A DNA stretch of 64,000 nt, from the NCBI RefSeq assembly GCF_017311415.1, contig NZ_JAEKIS010000012.1, forward strand, positions 62,001-126,000, given 5' to 3'. Within the stretch, counting starts at the first letter, position 1; every line of letters begins with the position of its first letter. The position numbers and the translations under genes are program-made. Of the stretch, positions 1 to 7,454 are shown piece by piece. The DNA is from Salipiger abyssi (GTDB taxonomy: Bacteria; Pseudomonadota; Alphaproteobacteria; Rhodobacterales; Rhodobacteraceae). The notes beneath the pieces were generated by a model that saw only the letters and a list, made by a program, of their open reading frames with translations, ran no database searches and was not told the origin of the DNA.

Positions 1-427
1 CATTCGCCGGGGCACCCGCCGGCTGTTGGTTCAGTCCGGCACCGGCTGGCTGTTTCTGGCGCGGATGGATCTGGCCGAGGCGCTTGCCATCTATCGACGG
101 ACCATTGAGGCCGGCGAGCTGCGGCGCGACGAGTTCACCGAAACCGACTTCCTGAAGAAGCTGCTTGAGCATCGCGAGATGGATATTTCCTTTATACATG
201 CGCGCGAGCTGCTGCGCCCGACCGCGCATTGGGGTGCCGCGATGATCTCGATGATCATTCCCACGCCGCCGGGACACAGGGGGCTGGCGATGGGGGTTCA
301 CGGGCTTTCCGAGCGGCTCGAAACCAAGCGCGCGCATGTAAATCAGGTGCTCTATGCCGTCGCGGCGGAGCTTGAGGAGGAGCTGTCACGCGAGGCCGAG
401 AGCAAGGCGGCATCGCCGGCGCTCTGA
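1..427 (+). CDS. IclR-family transcriptional regulator, C-terminal part (gene cut by window start)
   Basis: The reading frame is open from base 2 and stops at 427, giving 141 visible residues; the N-terminal helix-turn-helix part lies outside the window. The visible part resembles the IclR effector-binding domain: a GTGWLFLA stretch corresponds to the usual sensor-domain helix start, and the closing part (LAMGVHGLSERLE followed by a helix rich in Ala and Glu) matches the end of that domain. IclR proteins are dimeric regulators of carbon-source genes that bind palindromes. The gene points toward the TRAP operon, and a palindrome lies 103 bases downstream of its stop, so it is the natural candidate regulator of both transport operons here. 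The family assignment rests on a fragment, and a GntR-type regulator cannot be fully excluded. Confidence 0.6.
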   Translation, partial: IRRGTRRLLVQSGTGWLFLARMDLAEALAIYRRTIEAGELRRDEFTETDFLKKLLEHREMDISFIHARELLRPTAHWGAAMISMIIPTPPGHRGLAMGVHGLSERLETKRAHVNQVLYAVAAELEEELSREAESKAASPAL

Positions 428-529
428 GCTTTTCTTTGGGCTGAACCGGCCGCTGTTTGCATGTCCGGGTGCCTCTGAAAACGGTGGTTTTCATCGGCGA
501 AATGGCGGCGCCAAAAGCTGCATTGTAGA

Positions 530-600
530 TTACACATATGTGCAAAAATGGAGGCTGGCGTGCTTCGAGTTGACTTGAGAGGGGGCAGGCGGAACCCTTT
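530..600 (+). promoter_or_regulatory. Operator palindrome plus promoter of the TRAP operon
   Basis: Bases 530-545 read TTACACATATGTGCAA, a 16-bp inverted repeat centred on CATATG with a single mismatched pair. A TTGACT -35-like box lies at 570-575, 24 nt after the palindrome; no good -10 box is visible 17 nt downstream. The same arrangement is found at 3865-3911 in front of the second operon. The rest of the 285-base gap (428-712) shows nothing else except a strong ribosome-binding site GGGAGGAG at 701-708. Confidence 0.6.
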
Positions 601-712
601 GGGAGCGAACTTAAGGTCCGGGACAATGTGCTAAAAGATGACTTTCTTTGATATCTAAGGCAGTGGTCAGAGCCGGGAGGACGGTTCGGCGAATACCCAA
701 GGGAGGAGAAAA

Positions 713-1687
713 ATGAACAAGGTCTTTAACACGGTTGCGGCCGGTGCACTGGCATTGGCGCTCGTCGCCGGACAGGCCCAGGCCGAAAGCATGCGGGTTC
801 TGGCAAGCTGGGATCAGAGCTTTCCGTCGGTGGGCAAGGTGCTCAACGCCTTCACCGACTATCTCGAAGAGAATGTCGCGGATCTGAAGATGCCCATCTC
901 GGGGCCCGAGACGGTGCCGCCGTTCGAACAGTTCGAACCGGTCTCGCGAGGGCTGTTCGATGTGCTCTTCACCAGCGGCTCGTATCACTACACGACGCTC
1001 AGTATGGGCATGGCGCTCGACACGCTCAAGGGCGGGCTCGACGACTGGGACGATGCCGGAATCCTGGCCTATGCCGACGAGGAGTACCAGAAGCTCGGCA
1101 TGAAGCTGCTGGCGGTGCTGGTCGATCCCGGCGGATATCAAATCGTGCTCAAGGAGCCGCTGACCGGCGACGCGCTGACGGGGCGCAAGATCCGCGGCAC
1201 GCCCAGCTATCACGCGGCGCTCAACAAGCTCGGCGCGTCGCCGGTCGTGCTTCCCGGCTCGGAGATCTATCCGGCGCTGGAACGCGGCACGATCGACGGC
1301 GCGGCCTGGCCGATCATCGGTGCGGTGTCGTTCCGTTGGTTCGAGGTGGCGGACTACATCATGCGGCCGTCTTTCGGTCAAACCGCCTATCTTGTGCTGG
1401 TCAATCTCGACACCTGGAACGGTCTTGACGAGGAAACCCGCCAGCAGATCGAGACGGCGGCGCATGCGTTCGAGCCGATGGCATCGGATCTCTTCCGTGA
1501 GATCGTCGATAACGAGGTCAACACCATGCAAGAAAACGGCATGCAGGTGACCGAGCTGACCGACGACCAGGCGAGCGCGCTGCAACAGGGCTGGTTCGTC
1601 GGTCAGATGGACCTCGCCACGACCACGAGCCCCGACCAAATCGCAAAAATGCGCAGCCTCGCGAGCGAGGCGGATCTCAGCTACTGA
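713..1687 (+). CDS. dctP: TRAP transporter substrate-binding protein (DctP type)
   Basis: 324 residues. A Sec signal peptide is clear: basic start, hydrophobic core (AAGALALALVAG) and an AQA cleavage site near residue 24. The mature part has the DctP fold pattern, with the ligand-binding stretch around GRKIRGTPSYHAALNKLGA and the ALERGTIDGAAWP segment typical of the family. It captures a ligand, usually an organic or sugar acid, in the periplasm and delivers it to the DctQM membrane unit encoded directly downstream. The start is fixed by a strong GGGAGGAG site 4 nt upstream of ATG. The same ribosome-binding sequence recurs before the ABC permease, the ABC binding protein and a mini-ORF at 3982. 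The ligand cannot be read from sequence. Confidence 0.9.
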   Translation: MNKVFNTVAAGALALALVAGQAQAESMRVLASWDQSFPSVGKVLNAFTDYLEENVADLKMPISGPETVPPFEQFEPVSRGLFDVLFTSGSYHYTTLSMGMALDTLKGGLDDWDDAGILAYADEEYQKLGMKLLAVLVDPGGYQIVLKEPLTGDALTGRKIRGTPSYHAALNKLGASPVVLPGSEIYPALERGTIDGAAWPIIGAVSFRWFEVADYIMRPSFGQTAYLVLVNLDTWNGLDEETRQQIETAAHAFEPMASDLFREIVDNEVNTMQENGMQVTELTDDQASALQQGWFVGQMDLATTTSPDQIAKMRSLASEADLSY

Positions 1688-1710
1688 CCTTTGCGGCCAG
1701 AGCGCGAGCA

Positions 1711-1739
1711 GAGGCGTCCGGGTTCGGGCGCCTCGTTTT
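1711..1739 (+). terminator. Intercistronic hairpin between dctP and dctQ (attenuator-like)
   Basis: GAGGCGTCC (1711-1719) pairs with GGGCGCCTC (1726-1734) around a six-base loop and is followed by GTTTTC. It looks like a weak intrinsic terminator inside the operon. This would favour expression of the binding protein over the membrane subunits, or protect the dctP mRNA 3' end. Confidence 0.55.
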
Positions 1740-1763
1740 CGACCCCGCGAACCGGAGGACTAG

Positions 1764-2294
1764 ATGGGGACGTTCCTAACGCAGGCAGGCCAGTCCCTGC
1801 TGAAACTGCATGATGCGCTGTCGAAAGGCGCCTTCATTCTCGGATCCGCAGCGCTGGCCGTCATCGTGGCGAGCTTCGCCTACGAGGTCGTCATGCGGTA
1901 TTTCTTTAATGCGCCGACACGCTGGGCCAGCGATCTGGTGTCGTTTCTCCTGCTCACTTCGGTATTTCTCGCCGCGCCCTGGCTGACGCGGGAGGGCGGG
2001 CATGTCTCGATCACGCTGCTGCCCGACCTGCTGCCGGCGAAATGGGCGCGCCGGGTCATTGCCGCCGGCTTTCTCGTCGCGGCCATTGTCTGCTTTTGGG
2101 CCGGGTGGATCGTCTCCGGCGAGGTCCGGATTCTGTTCGAGCGCGGCACCAGGACGCTCAGCGCCGTGTCGGTGCCGAAATGGTGGTTCACCGCGCTGAT
2201 CCTGTTCGGGTTCATCAACAGCGCGTTTTACTTTCTGCGCCGTGCCTTCGACCCGTACGGCGACGCGACAACGGAAGATACTGGCAATGCCTGA
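1764..2294 (+). CDS. dctQ: TRAP transporter small permease (DctQ type)
   Basis: 176 residues with four predicted membrane helices, at about residues 22-46, 58-73, 92-116 and 138-160, the standard layout of the small TRAP subunit. The second-helix region with TRWASDLVSF resembles the conserved Trp/Glu-rich patch of DctQ proteins. The subunit sits in the inner membrane and, with DctM, forms the sodium-driven translocator. The start ATG follows an ACCGGAGGA ribosome-binding site. Its last codons overlap the start of dctM by 8 nt, indicating translational coupling. Confidence 0.9.
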   Translation: MGTFLTQAGQSLLKLHDALSKGAFILGSAALAVIVASFAYEVVMRYFFNAPTRWASDLVSFLLLTSVFLAAPWLTREGGHVSITLLPDLLPAKWARRVIAAGFLVAAIVCFWAGWIVSGEVRILFERGTRTLSAVSVPKWWFTALILFGFINSAFYFLRRAFDPYGDATTEDTGNA

Positions 2295-3597
2295 AGGAAT
2301 TCCCGCCATTTTCATGGGCGTCAGCCTGCTGCTTCTGCTCATGGCGACGGGCATGCCGGTCTTTGTCGCTTTCCTGCTGATCAACCTGATCACAGTGGGG
2401 CTGTTCATCGGCCCGGCAGGCTACAGCATGTTCACCAATAGCCTGTTCGAAACCACGACGAGCCAGTCGCTTGTGACGATCCCGCTGTTCATCCTGATGG
2501 GTGAGATTCTGTTCCGGAGCAGCGCCGTCGAGGTTTTGTTCCGCGCCATCGACACGTTGGTCGGGCGCGTCCGGGGGCGGCAATATGTGCTCGCGATCGT
2601 GCTGGCGACCGTGTTCAGCACGCTCTCCGGCGCCGCGATGGGGGTGGCCGCGATGCTCGGGCGTTCTCTGCTGCCGGGGATGATCGAGCGCGGGTATCAC
2701 CCGCGATTGTCGGCGGGCACCATCCTTGCGGGGGCCAGTCTGGCACCGCTCATCCCGCCCAGTGTGCTGGTGATCATCATCGGTACGCTTGCGGGCGTGT
2801 CGATTGCCGGGCTGCTCGTCGCCGGTATCCTGCCGGGGCTGATGTTTGCAGCGCTGTTCCTTGGCTACATCTTCATCCGGATCTGGCAAAACCCGGACAT
2901 GGCACCGAAAAACAGCGATGTGGTGCAGGATGTCAGCGCCATGGACGCGTTGCGAGCGGTGCTGAGCCTGATCCCGTTCACCATCATTATCGCCATGGTG
3001 ATGGGGTTGATCCTCGCCGGCATCGCGACACCGACGGAATCCGCCGCCATGGGGGTGATCGGGTCTCTGGCCACCGCCGCGATCTATCGCAGCCTCAGTT
3101 TACGCATGATCTACCAGTCGTTGGGGGCGGCGATGAAGGTTTCGGCGATGATCCTCGTCATCATGGCAAGCTCCAAGCTTTTCAGCCAGTTGCTGGCATT
3201 TTCCGGTGGTGCTTCGGCGCTGACGGAATGGGTGGTTGGCACCGAGATGCCACCGTGGCTTCTGCTGGCGCTGATGATGGCGCTGCCTTTCGTCCTGTGC
3301 ATGTTCGTGGATCAGATCGCGCTCATGCTGATCGTGATCCCGATCTACTTGCCCATCGTGGCGGCGAACGGGTTCGATCCGATCTGGTTCTGGCTGCTGT
3401 TTCTGGTGAACATCACCATCGGAGGGCTGACACCCCCGTTCGGCTATGTGCTCTTCGCGCTGAAAAGCACCTGGGCCGAGGGCACGCTGAACGATGTCTA
3501 TGCGGCCTCCTGGCCCTTCGTGATGCTGTTTCTTCTGGGCATCGTGATCCTGGCGGTCTTTCCCGGTCTCGCAACCTATCTGCCCTCGTTGTTGTAG
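2287..3597 (+). CDS. dctM: TRAP transporter large permease (DctM type)
   Basis: 436 residues from the ATG at 2287, which overlaps the dctQ stop by 8 nt; an in-frame upstream start at 2242 would add a basic non-family extension and was not used. The protein has the 11-13 hydrophobic segments and conserved motifs of DctM: IPLFILMGEI near the N-terminus, the GAAMGVAAMLG and LAPLIPPSVLVII region, and a C-terminal GGLTPPFGYVLF loop. It forms the ion-coupled channel of the transporter. It ends in ATYLPSLL and is followed by a strong terminator, closing the operon. Confidence 0.93.
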   Translation: MPEGIPAIFMGVSLLLLLMATGMPVFVAFLLINLITVGLFIGPAGYSMFTNSLFETTTSQSLVTIPLFILMGEILFRSSAVEVLFRAIDTLVGRVRGRQYVLAIVLATVFSTLSGAAMGVAAMLGRSLLPGMIERGYHPRLSAGTILAGASLAPLIPPSVLVIIIGTLAGVSIAGLLVAGILPGLMFAALFLGYIFIRIWQNPDMAPKNSDVVQDVSAMDALRAVLSLIPFTIIIAMVMGLILAGIATPTESAAMGVIGSLATAAIYRSLSLRMIYQSLGAAMKVSAMILVIMASSKLFSQLLAFSGGASALTEWVVGTEMPPWLLLALMMALPFVLCMFVDQIALMLIVIPIYLPIVAANGFDPIWFWLLFLVNITIGGLTPPFGYVLFALKSTWAEGTLNDVYAASWPFVMLFLLGIVILAVFPGLATYLPSLL

Positions 3598-3638
3598 CGC
3601 TTCATCGGGCAGAGATGCCGTATCGATCCCGCTGACCG

Positions 3639-3670
3639 GGCCGGCGCAGAAAGCTGCGCCGGCCTTCGGT
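3639..3670 (+). terminator. Rho-independent terminator of the TRAP operon
   Basis: A perfect 11-bp GC-rich stem, GGCCGGCGCAG (3639-3649) with CTGCGCCGGCC (3654-3664), encloses an AAAG loop and is followed by a T-rich run. It lies 42 nt after the dctM stop. Confidence 0.8.
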
Positions 3671-3864
3671 GTCTTTCCGCCATCGGCATGGTGTGAAATC
3701 ATAAGTAATAAATTATATGTTTTTCAAATCTTCCTATTGGACAATGCGGTGTTTTCGCGGTCGAAATCTGCCGGTGCATTCCGATAAGACCATGCAGTCA
3801 TGGCCGGATTTCGTCCCGCTCTATTGCTGGGTGGAATGCGTGAGGTAAATACGATTCGGCGGGA

Positions 3865-3935
3865 TTTCACATATATGCAAATGGGGGTCGGTGCCCTTGT
3901 ATCCGTTGACTTAAAATCTTTGCCGGTAGACATTT
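3865..3935 (+). promoter_or_regulatory. Second copy of the operator plus promoter of the ABC operon
   Basis: Bases 3865-3880 read TTTCACATATATGCAA, matching the 530-545 element at 14 of 16 positions. A TTGACT box follows at 3906-3911, 25 nt later (24 nt in the first copy). A weak -10-like GACATT sits at 3929-3934 with a 17-nt spacer. The 3602-4311 gap (710 bases) otherwise holds the terminator at 3639-3670, the mini-ORF at 3982-4029 and a small hairpin at 4275-4292 just before the epimerase ribosome-binding site. Confidence 0.55.
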
Positions 3936-3981
3936 TGTCGCAACGGCACGGGGGAGTGCCGTGCGTCAGGGAGGAAAAAGC

Positions 3982-4029
3982 ATGACGAATTTCAGGGATA
4001 TGAACATACGTTTGGGTGTGTGGCGGTAA
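3982..4029 (+). CDS. Possible 15-residue leader peptide or remnant ORF
   Basis: An ATG at 3982 opens a 15-codon frame (MTNFRDMNIRLGVWR, stop TAA). It is preceded by AGGGAGGAA at 3968-3976, nearly the same strong ribosome-binding site used by the operon's real genes. It lies about 50-70 nt after the predicted promoter and 282 nt before the epimerase gene. It could be a translated leader that affects expression of the operon, or the surviving 5' end of a deleted gene. No family can be assigned to so short a peptide. Confidence 0.35.
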   Translation: MTNFRDMNIRLGVWR

Positions 4030-4311
4030 CCTGCCCGACCATTGGCCCAACTGATCCAAAACCGGGTCGCGGGCCGGATAATTCTTAGAAAATTCAGCGC
4101 CGACGCGGCGGGAGATTCAAGGTCTTATAGGCCGTGATTTATTCGCAAACGGGTATGCATTGCCTCAGGCGACGCCCCTCCGCCCTCCGCTTCGGCAGGA
4201 TCTGATCAAAAAGCTGCGAGTTGCCCGCAAGCCGTCGCCGGTTCGCCGAACGGTGGCCGCTACGGTTTTGCTGTGCCCGCGCGGAGGCGGGCGGAACGAA
4301 GGAGATGTTGA

Positions 4312-5283
4312 ATGAAAGTACTGGTGACCGGAGGGCTGGGCGTCAACGGCGCGTTTGTCACGCGGGAGCTTGTGAGCCGTGGCCACGAGGTCGTCGTGGC
4401 GGACCGTCAGACCGACATGTCGCTGCTTGGGCCCGTTGCCGGCGAGGTCGAGCTGCGCAATGCCGACATCATGGACCGCGACGCGATGAGCGACCTGTTG
4501 GTGAGCCACCGGATCGAGGGGGTCATTCACATGGCCGCGCTGATCTCGGGCCTTCAAGAGGATCCGCTCAGGGGCTTCCTGGTCAACGGGCTTGGCGCGG
4601 TGCAGTTAATGGATGCGGCGTTGAAAGCGGGGGTGAAGCGGTTCGTCTACACCAGCTCGCGCGCCGTCTATGGCAATATTACCGGCGAACACGCCTACCC
4701 GACCTACAAGCCCGTCGGCGAGGATCACCCGCTCGACGCGAACAGCGTCTATGACGCGACCAAGCTCGCGGGCGAGATGATGGGCCGGAACTTCGCCAAG
4801 CTCGGGCTGGAATTCGTCGCCCTGCGTTTCGCGACGATCTACGGCCCCGGCAAGCTGGTGCGGCACGGCCCCATGGGCATCCTGTCGCGGATCATCGAGA
4901 ACGGCATGCTGGGTGTGCCGCTGGAGATCGCCCAGGGCGGCGAGGAGCGCGACGACATCATCTATGTCGGCGATGTGGGCCGGTCCTGCGTGGCGGCGCT
5001 GGAGCATGAAAAGCCCGGCTTCGACGCCTATAACATCTCGTCCGGAACCGGCGTCACGCTTGGCGATTTCGCAGACGCCGCGAAAGCCCAGGTGCCGGGC
5101 ATTGATTTCAAGATCGGCCCCGGCCTGGATTTCTTCAATGCCGGCGTTCGCTATGCCGGCGTGCTCGACAATTCCCGGGCGAAAACCGATCTGGGATTTG
5201 CGCCCAAATACGATCTGAATACCGGGATCGAGGCCTATATCGCGACAATGGACGAATTGGGGCTTTTGCCGACCGCGACGTGA
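4312..5283 (+). CDS. NAD-dependent epimerase/dehydratase (extended SDR)
   Basis: 323 residues. The N-terminal Rossmann motif VTGGLGVNG is at residues 5-13, an acidic/basic DR pair follows the second strand (31-32), and the catalytic YxxxK is Y147/K151 with S115-S116 in the TSSRAVYG segment. These features place it with sugar-nucleotide or sugar epimerases and dehydratases of the extended SDR class (GalE-like). It is the first enzyme of the ABC operon, so it may act on the imported sugar or a derivative of it. GAAGGAG at 4298-4304 sets the start. The substrate is not determinable, and a lactone-related or four-carbon-sugar dehydrogenase role is equally possible. Confidence 0.85.
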   Translation: MKVLVTGGLGVNGAFVTRELVSRGHEVVVADRQTDMSLLGPVAGEVELRNADIMDRDAMSDLLVSHRIEGVIHMAALISGLQEDPLRGFLVNGLGAVQLMDAALKAGVKRFVYTSSRAVYGNITGEHAYPTYKPVGEDHPLDANSVYDATKLAGEMMGRNFAKLGLEFVALRFATIYGPGKLVRHGPMGILSRIIENGMLGVPLEIAQGGEERDDIIYVGDVGRSCVAALEHEKPGFDAYNISSGTGVTLGDFADAAKAQVPGIDFKIGPGLDFFNAGVRYAGVLDNSRAKTDLGFAPKYDLNTGIEAYIATMDELGLLPTAT

Positions 5284-5332
5284 TTTCCGAAAGCTGGCCG
5301 GGCATTCGGTATTTTCCAAGGGAGGAGAAATA

Positions 5333-6319
5333 ATGCAGCAGGTTCTGAGAGGGGTCTCTCTCAATCAGGAGCAAATGGTATTGGCGATATCCGCCGTGCT
5401 TTTCGTTCTGTTTTCCGTTGCGCTCGAAAGCTTTTTTCAGGTCTCGAACCTTCTGTCGCTTTTGCAGAACGTGTCGATCCTTGGCATTCTCGCAATCGGC
5501 ATGTCGGTGGTGATCATTGGGCGCGGGATCGACCTGACGATGGTGGCGGTCATGGTGTTTTCCGTCGGCTGGAGCTTTTCCATGTATCTGGACGGCATGG
5601 CCATCGGCCCGGCGCTGGCGCTCGGCCTGCTGCTGGCGCTGGCGATCGGCGCGGTCAACGGCATCCTGATCGCCTATGTCGAGATCCCGGCGATCTTTGC
5701 CACCCTCGCCATGGCCACCGCGATCTCGGGTCTGGGGCGTTTCGCGCTCGTCGATACCGACACGCTCTTCATCACCCAGGATCTGGGGCTGCTGGGGCAG
5801 ATCGGGTCGGGCCGTCTCGGGGCGGTGGTGCCGATGCCGGTGGTGCTGTTCCTGGTGCTGGCCTGCCTTGCCTATGTCGGGCTGCGCTTCACCCGCTACG
5901 GGGCCTTCGTCTACGCCATCGGGGACAACTACATGGCGGCGCGCAACAACGGCATCGCCAACCGTCCGATGACCGTGCTGATGTACACGGTGTCCGCCGC
6001 CATCGCCTTTGCGGCGGGGCTGATCATGACGACCACGGTGTCGACGGTGAACACCAAGCTCGCCAACTCGACCATGGTCTACGACATCATCCTCGTGGTG
6101 GTGATCGGCGGCATCGGGCTTTCGGGCGGCAAGGGCAGCATCCGCAACGTGCTTTCGGGCACGATCCTGATCGGGCTGCTGCTGAACGGCATGACCATCA
6201 TGAACATCAGCTATTCGGTCCAGAGCATCATCAAGGCGGTCATCCTGCTGGCGGCGATCATCGTCGACTCGATGCTCAACCCGCGGGACGAACAGACCTC
6301 TCAGCAAGGGGACATCTGA
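5333..6319 (+). CDS. CUT2-family sugar ABC transporter permease (RbsC-like)
   Basis: 328 residues with about nine to ten hydrophobic segments. The RbsC/BPD_transp_2 signatures are visible: GMSVVIIGRGIDLT near residues 58-70 and the GGIGLSGGKGSI loop before the last helices. It is one of two permeases in this operon and presumably forms a heterodimeric channel with the fused permease at 7455. A strong AAGGGAGGAG ribosome-binding site precedes the ATG by 5 nt. The protein ends in a short hydrophilic tail without added domains, in contrast to its partner. Confidence 0.9.
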   Translation: MQQVLRGVSLNQEQMVLAISAVLFVLFSVALESFFQVSNLLSLLQNVSILGILAIGMSVVIIGRGIDLTMVAVMVFSVGWSFSMYLDGMAIGPALALGLLLALAIGAVNGILIAYVEIPAIFATLAMATAISGLGRFALVDTDTLFITQDLGLLGQIGSGRLGAVVPMPVVLFLVLACLAYVGLRFTRYGAFVYAIGDNYMAARNNGIANRPMTVLMYTVSAAIAFAAGLIMTTTVSTVNTKLANSTMVYDIILVVVIGGIGLSGGKGSIRNVLSGTILIGLLLNGMTIMNISYSVQSIIKAVILLAAIIVDSMLNPRDEQTSQQGDI

Positions 6320-6364
6320 CGCCGCCATCTCAAAAACATTCCAAGTCTCAAGGGAGGAGAAATC

Positions 6365-7390
6365 ATGGAATTCGGAAAGCTCAAGACGTCACTTGCCCTC
6401 GCCACGCTGCTTTGCGGTGCGGTTGGGGTGCAAAGCCCCGCCTTCGCCGAACGGCCGGATGACGGGCTCTACGATCTCTACGAGGCGGCCTTCGAGGGCA
6501 AGCGCGTCGCCTTCGTGCCGATCTCTGCCGGCTACGATCTCACGCAGGGCTGGATTGCCGCGCTCGAACGCGATGCCGAGCGGCTGGGATACGAGCTTCA
6601 GATCCGCGATCCCAACTGGAACATCGACGCCGGCGCGCAGGCGCTCGAACAGTTCATCGCCGAAGAGCCGGATATCCTGATCTTCCAGAACAACGACATG
6701 CACGCCTATACCAAGCTGGTGCAGCGGGCGATGCGCGCCGGCATCAACGTGATCCAGATGAACCTCAAGACGCCGGTCAATTCCGACGCCTTTATCGGCG
6801 GCGACTGGTACAAGGTCGGCGCCGATGTCGCCAAGGAGGGCGCGCGCATGTGCGGCGAGGGCACCTCTGGCAAGGTCGCGGTGCTTCAGGGGCCGGTGAC
6901 CAGCCCGCCCAGCCTGCTCGGCGTCGCGGGGATCGAGGACACGCTGAAGGACTATCCGAATATCACCATCGTCGCCAATCAGGCCGCCGACTGGGACGCC
7001 TCCAAGGCGCATTCCATTGCCTCGACGATCATCAAGCAGCACGGCGATCTCTGCGCCTTCATCGGGCTCTGGGACAATCAGGATATCGGCGCTGCGGCGG
7101 CGGTGCGCGAGGCCGGGCTTCAGGGCAAGATCAAGGTGGTGACCGAAGGCGGCGGCAACCAGAAATCCGGCTGCGACAATATCAGCAACGGTATGTTCGC
7201 CTCTTACGTGAAGGTAGACACGCGCGATCAGGCCAAACAGCTCGCCTCTGTCGTCGAGACGCTGCTGCAAACCGATCCCGAGCCGGGTTCTGCGCCTTTC
7301 GGGCTCTATACCGCCAACACGCTTCTCACCCCGGAAACGGTAACGGCGACCTCCTGCTGGACGGTCGATCAGATCCAGGCCGGCAACTGA
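6365..7390 (+). CDS. Sugar ABC transporter periplasmic binding protein (RbsB/Peripla_BP_4 type)
   Basis: 341 residues. A signal peptide ends at about residue 28 (SPAFA then ERP). The mature part follows the RbsB-like pattern: VAFVPISAGYD at the start of domain I, DPNWNIDAGAQ, EEPDILIFQNND, and a domain-II GLWDNQDIGAAAAVREAG segment. Cysteines at the GARMCGEG, HGDLCAF, KSGCDN and TSCWTV segments may form disulfides in the periplasm. It delivers the ligand to the two permeases. It is preceded by the AGGGAGGAG ribosome-binding site and followed by an intercistronic hairpin, as is usual for binding proteins made in excess over membrane subunits. The ligand is unknown. Confidence 0.9.
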   Translation: MEFGKLKTSLALATLLCGAVGVQSPAFAERPDDGLYDLYEAAFEGKRVAFVPISAGYDLTQGWIAALERDAERLGYELQIRDPNWNIDAGAQALEQFIAEEPDILIFQNNDMHAYTKLVQRAMRAGINVIQMNLKTPVNSDAFIGGDWYKVGADVAKEGARMCGEGTSGKVAVLQGPVTSPPSLLGVAGIEDTLKDYPNITIVANQAADWDASKAHSIASTIIKQHGDLCAFIGLWDNQDIGAAAAVREAGLQGKIKVVTEGGGNQKSGCDNISNGMFASYVKVDTRDQAKQLASVVETLLQTDPEPGSAPFGLYTANTLLTPETVTATSCWTVDQIQAGN

Positions 7391-7400
7391 TCTCCCCACC

Positions 7401-7432
7401 AGCCGGCTGCGGCCCTTACGCGGCAGCCGGCT
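7401..7432 (+). terminator. Intercistronic hairpin after the binding-protein gene
   Basis: AGCCGGCTGC (7401-7410) is perfectly complementary to GCAGCCGGCT (7423-7432) around a 12-nt loop. No T-run follows, so it is more likely an mRNA-stabilising or attenuating structure than a full terminator. It parallels the hairpin after dctP. Confidence 0.55.
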
Positions 7433-7454
7433 CCCGAACATTCTGGAGCATCGA

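Noticed and set aside
2242-2286. Upstream start for dctM at 2242
   Set aside because: It would add a basic 15-residue tail encoded inside dctQ; the ATG at 2287 gives the normal DctM N-terminus and a typical coupled overlap.
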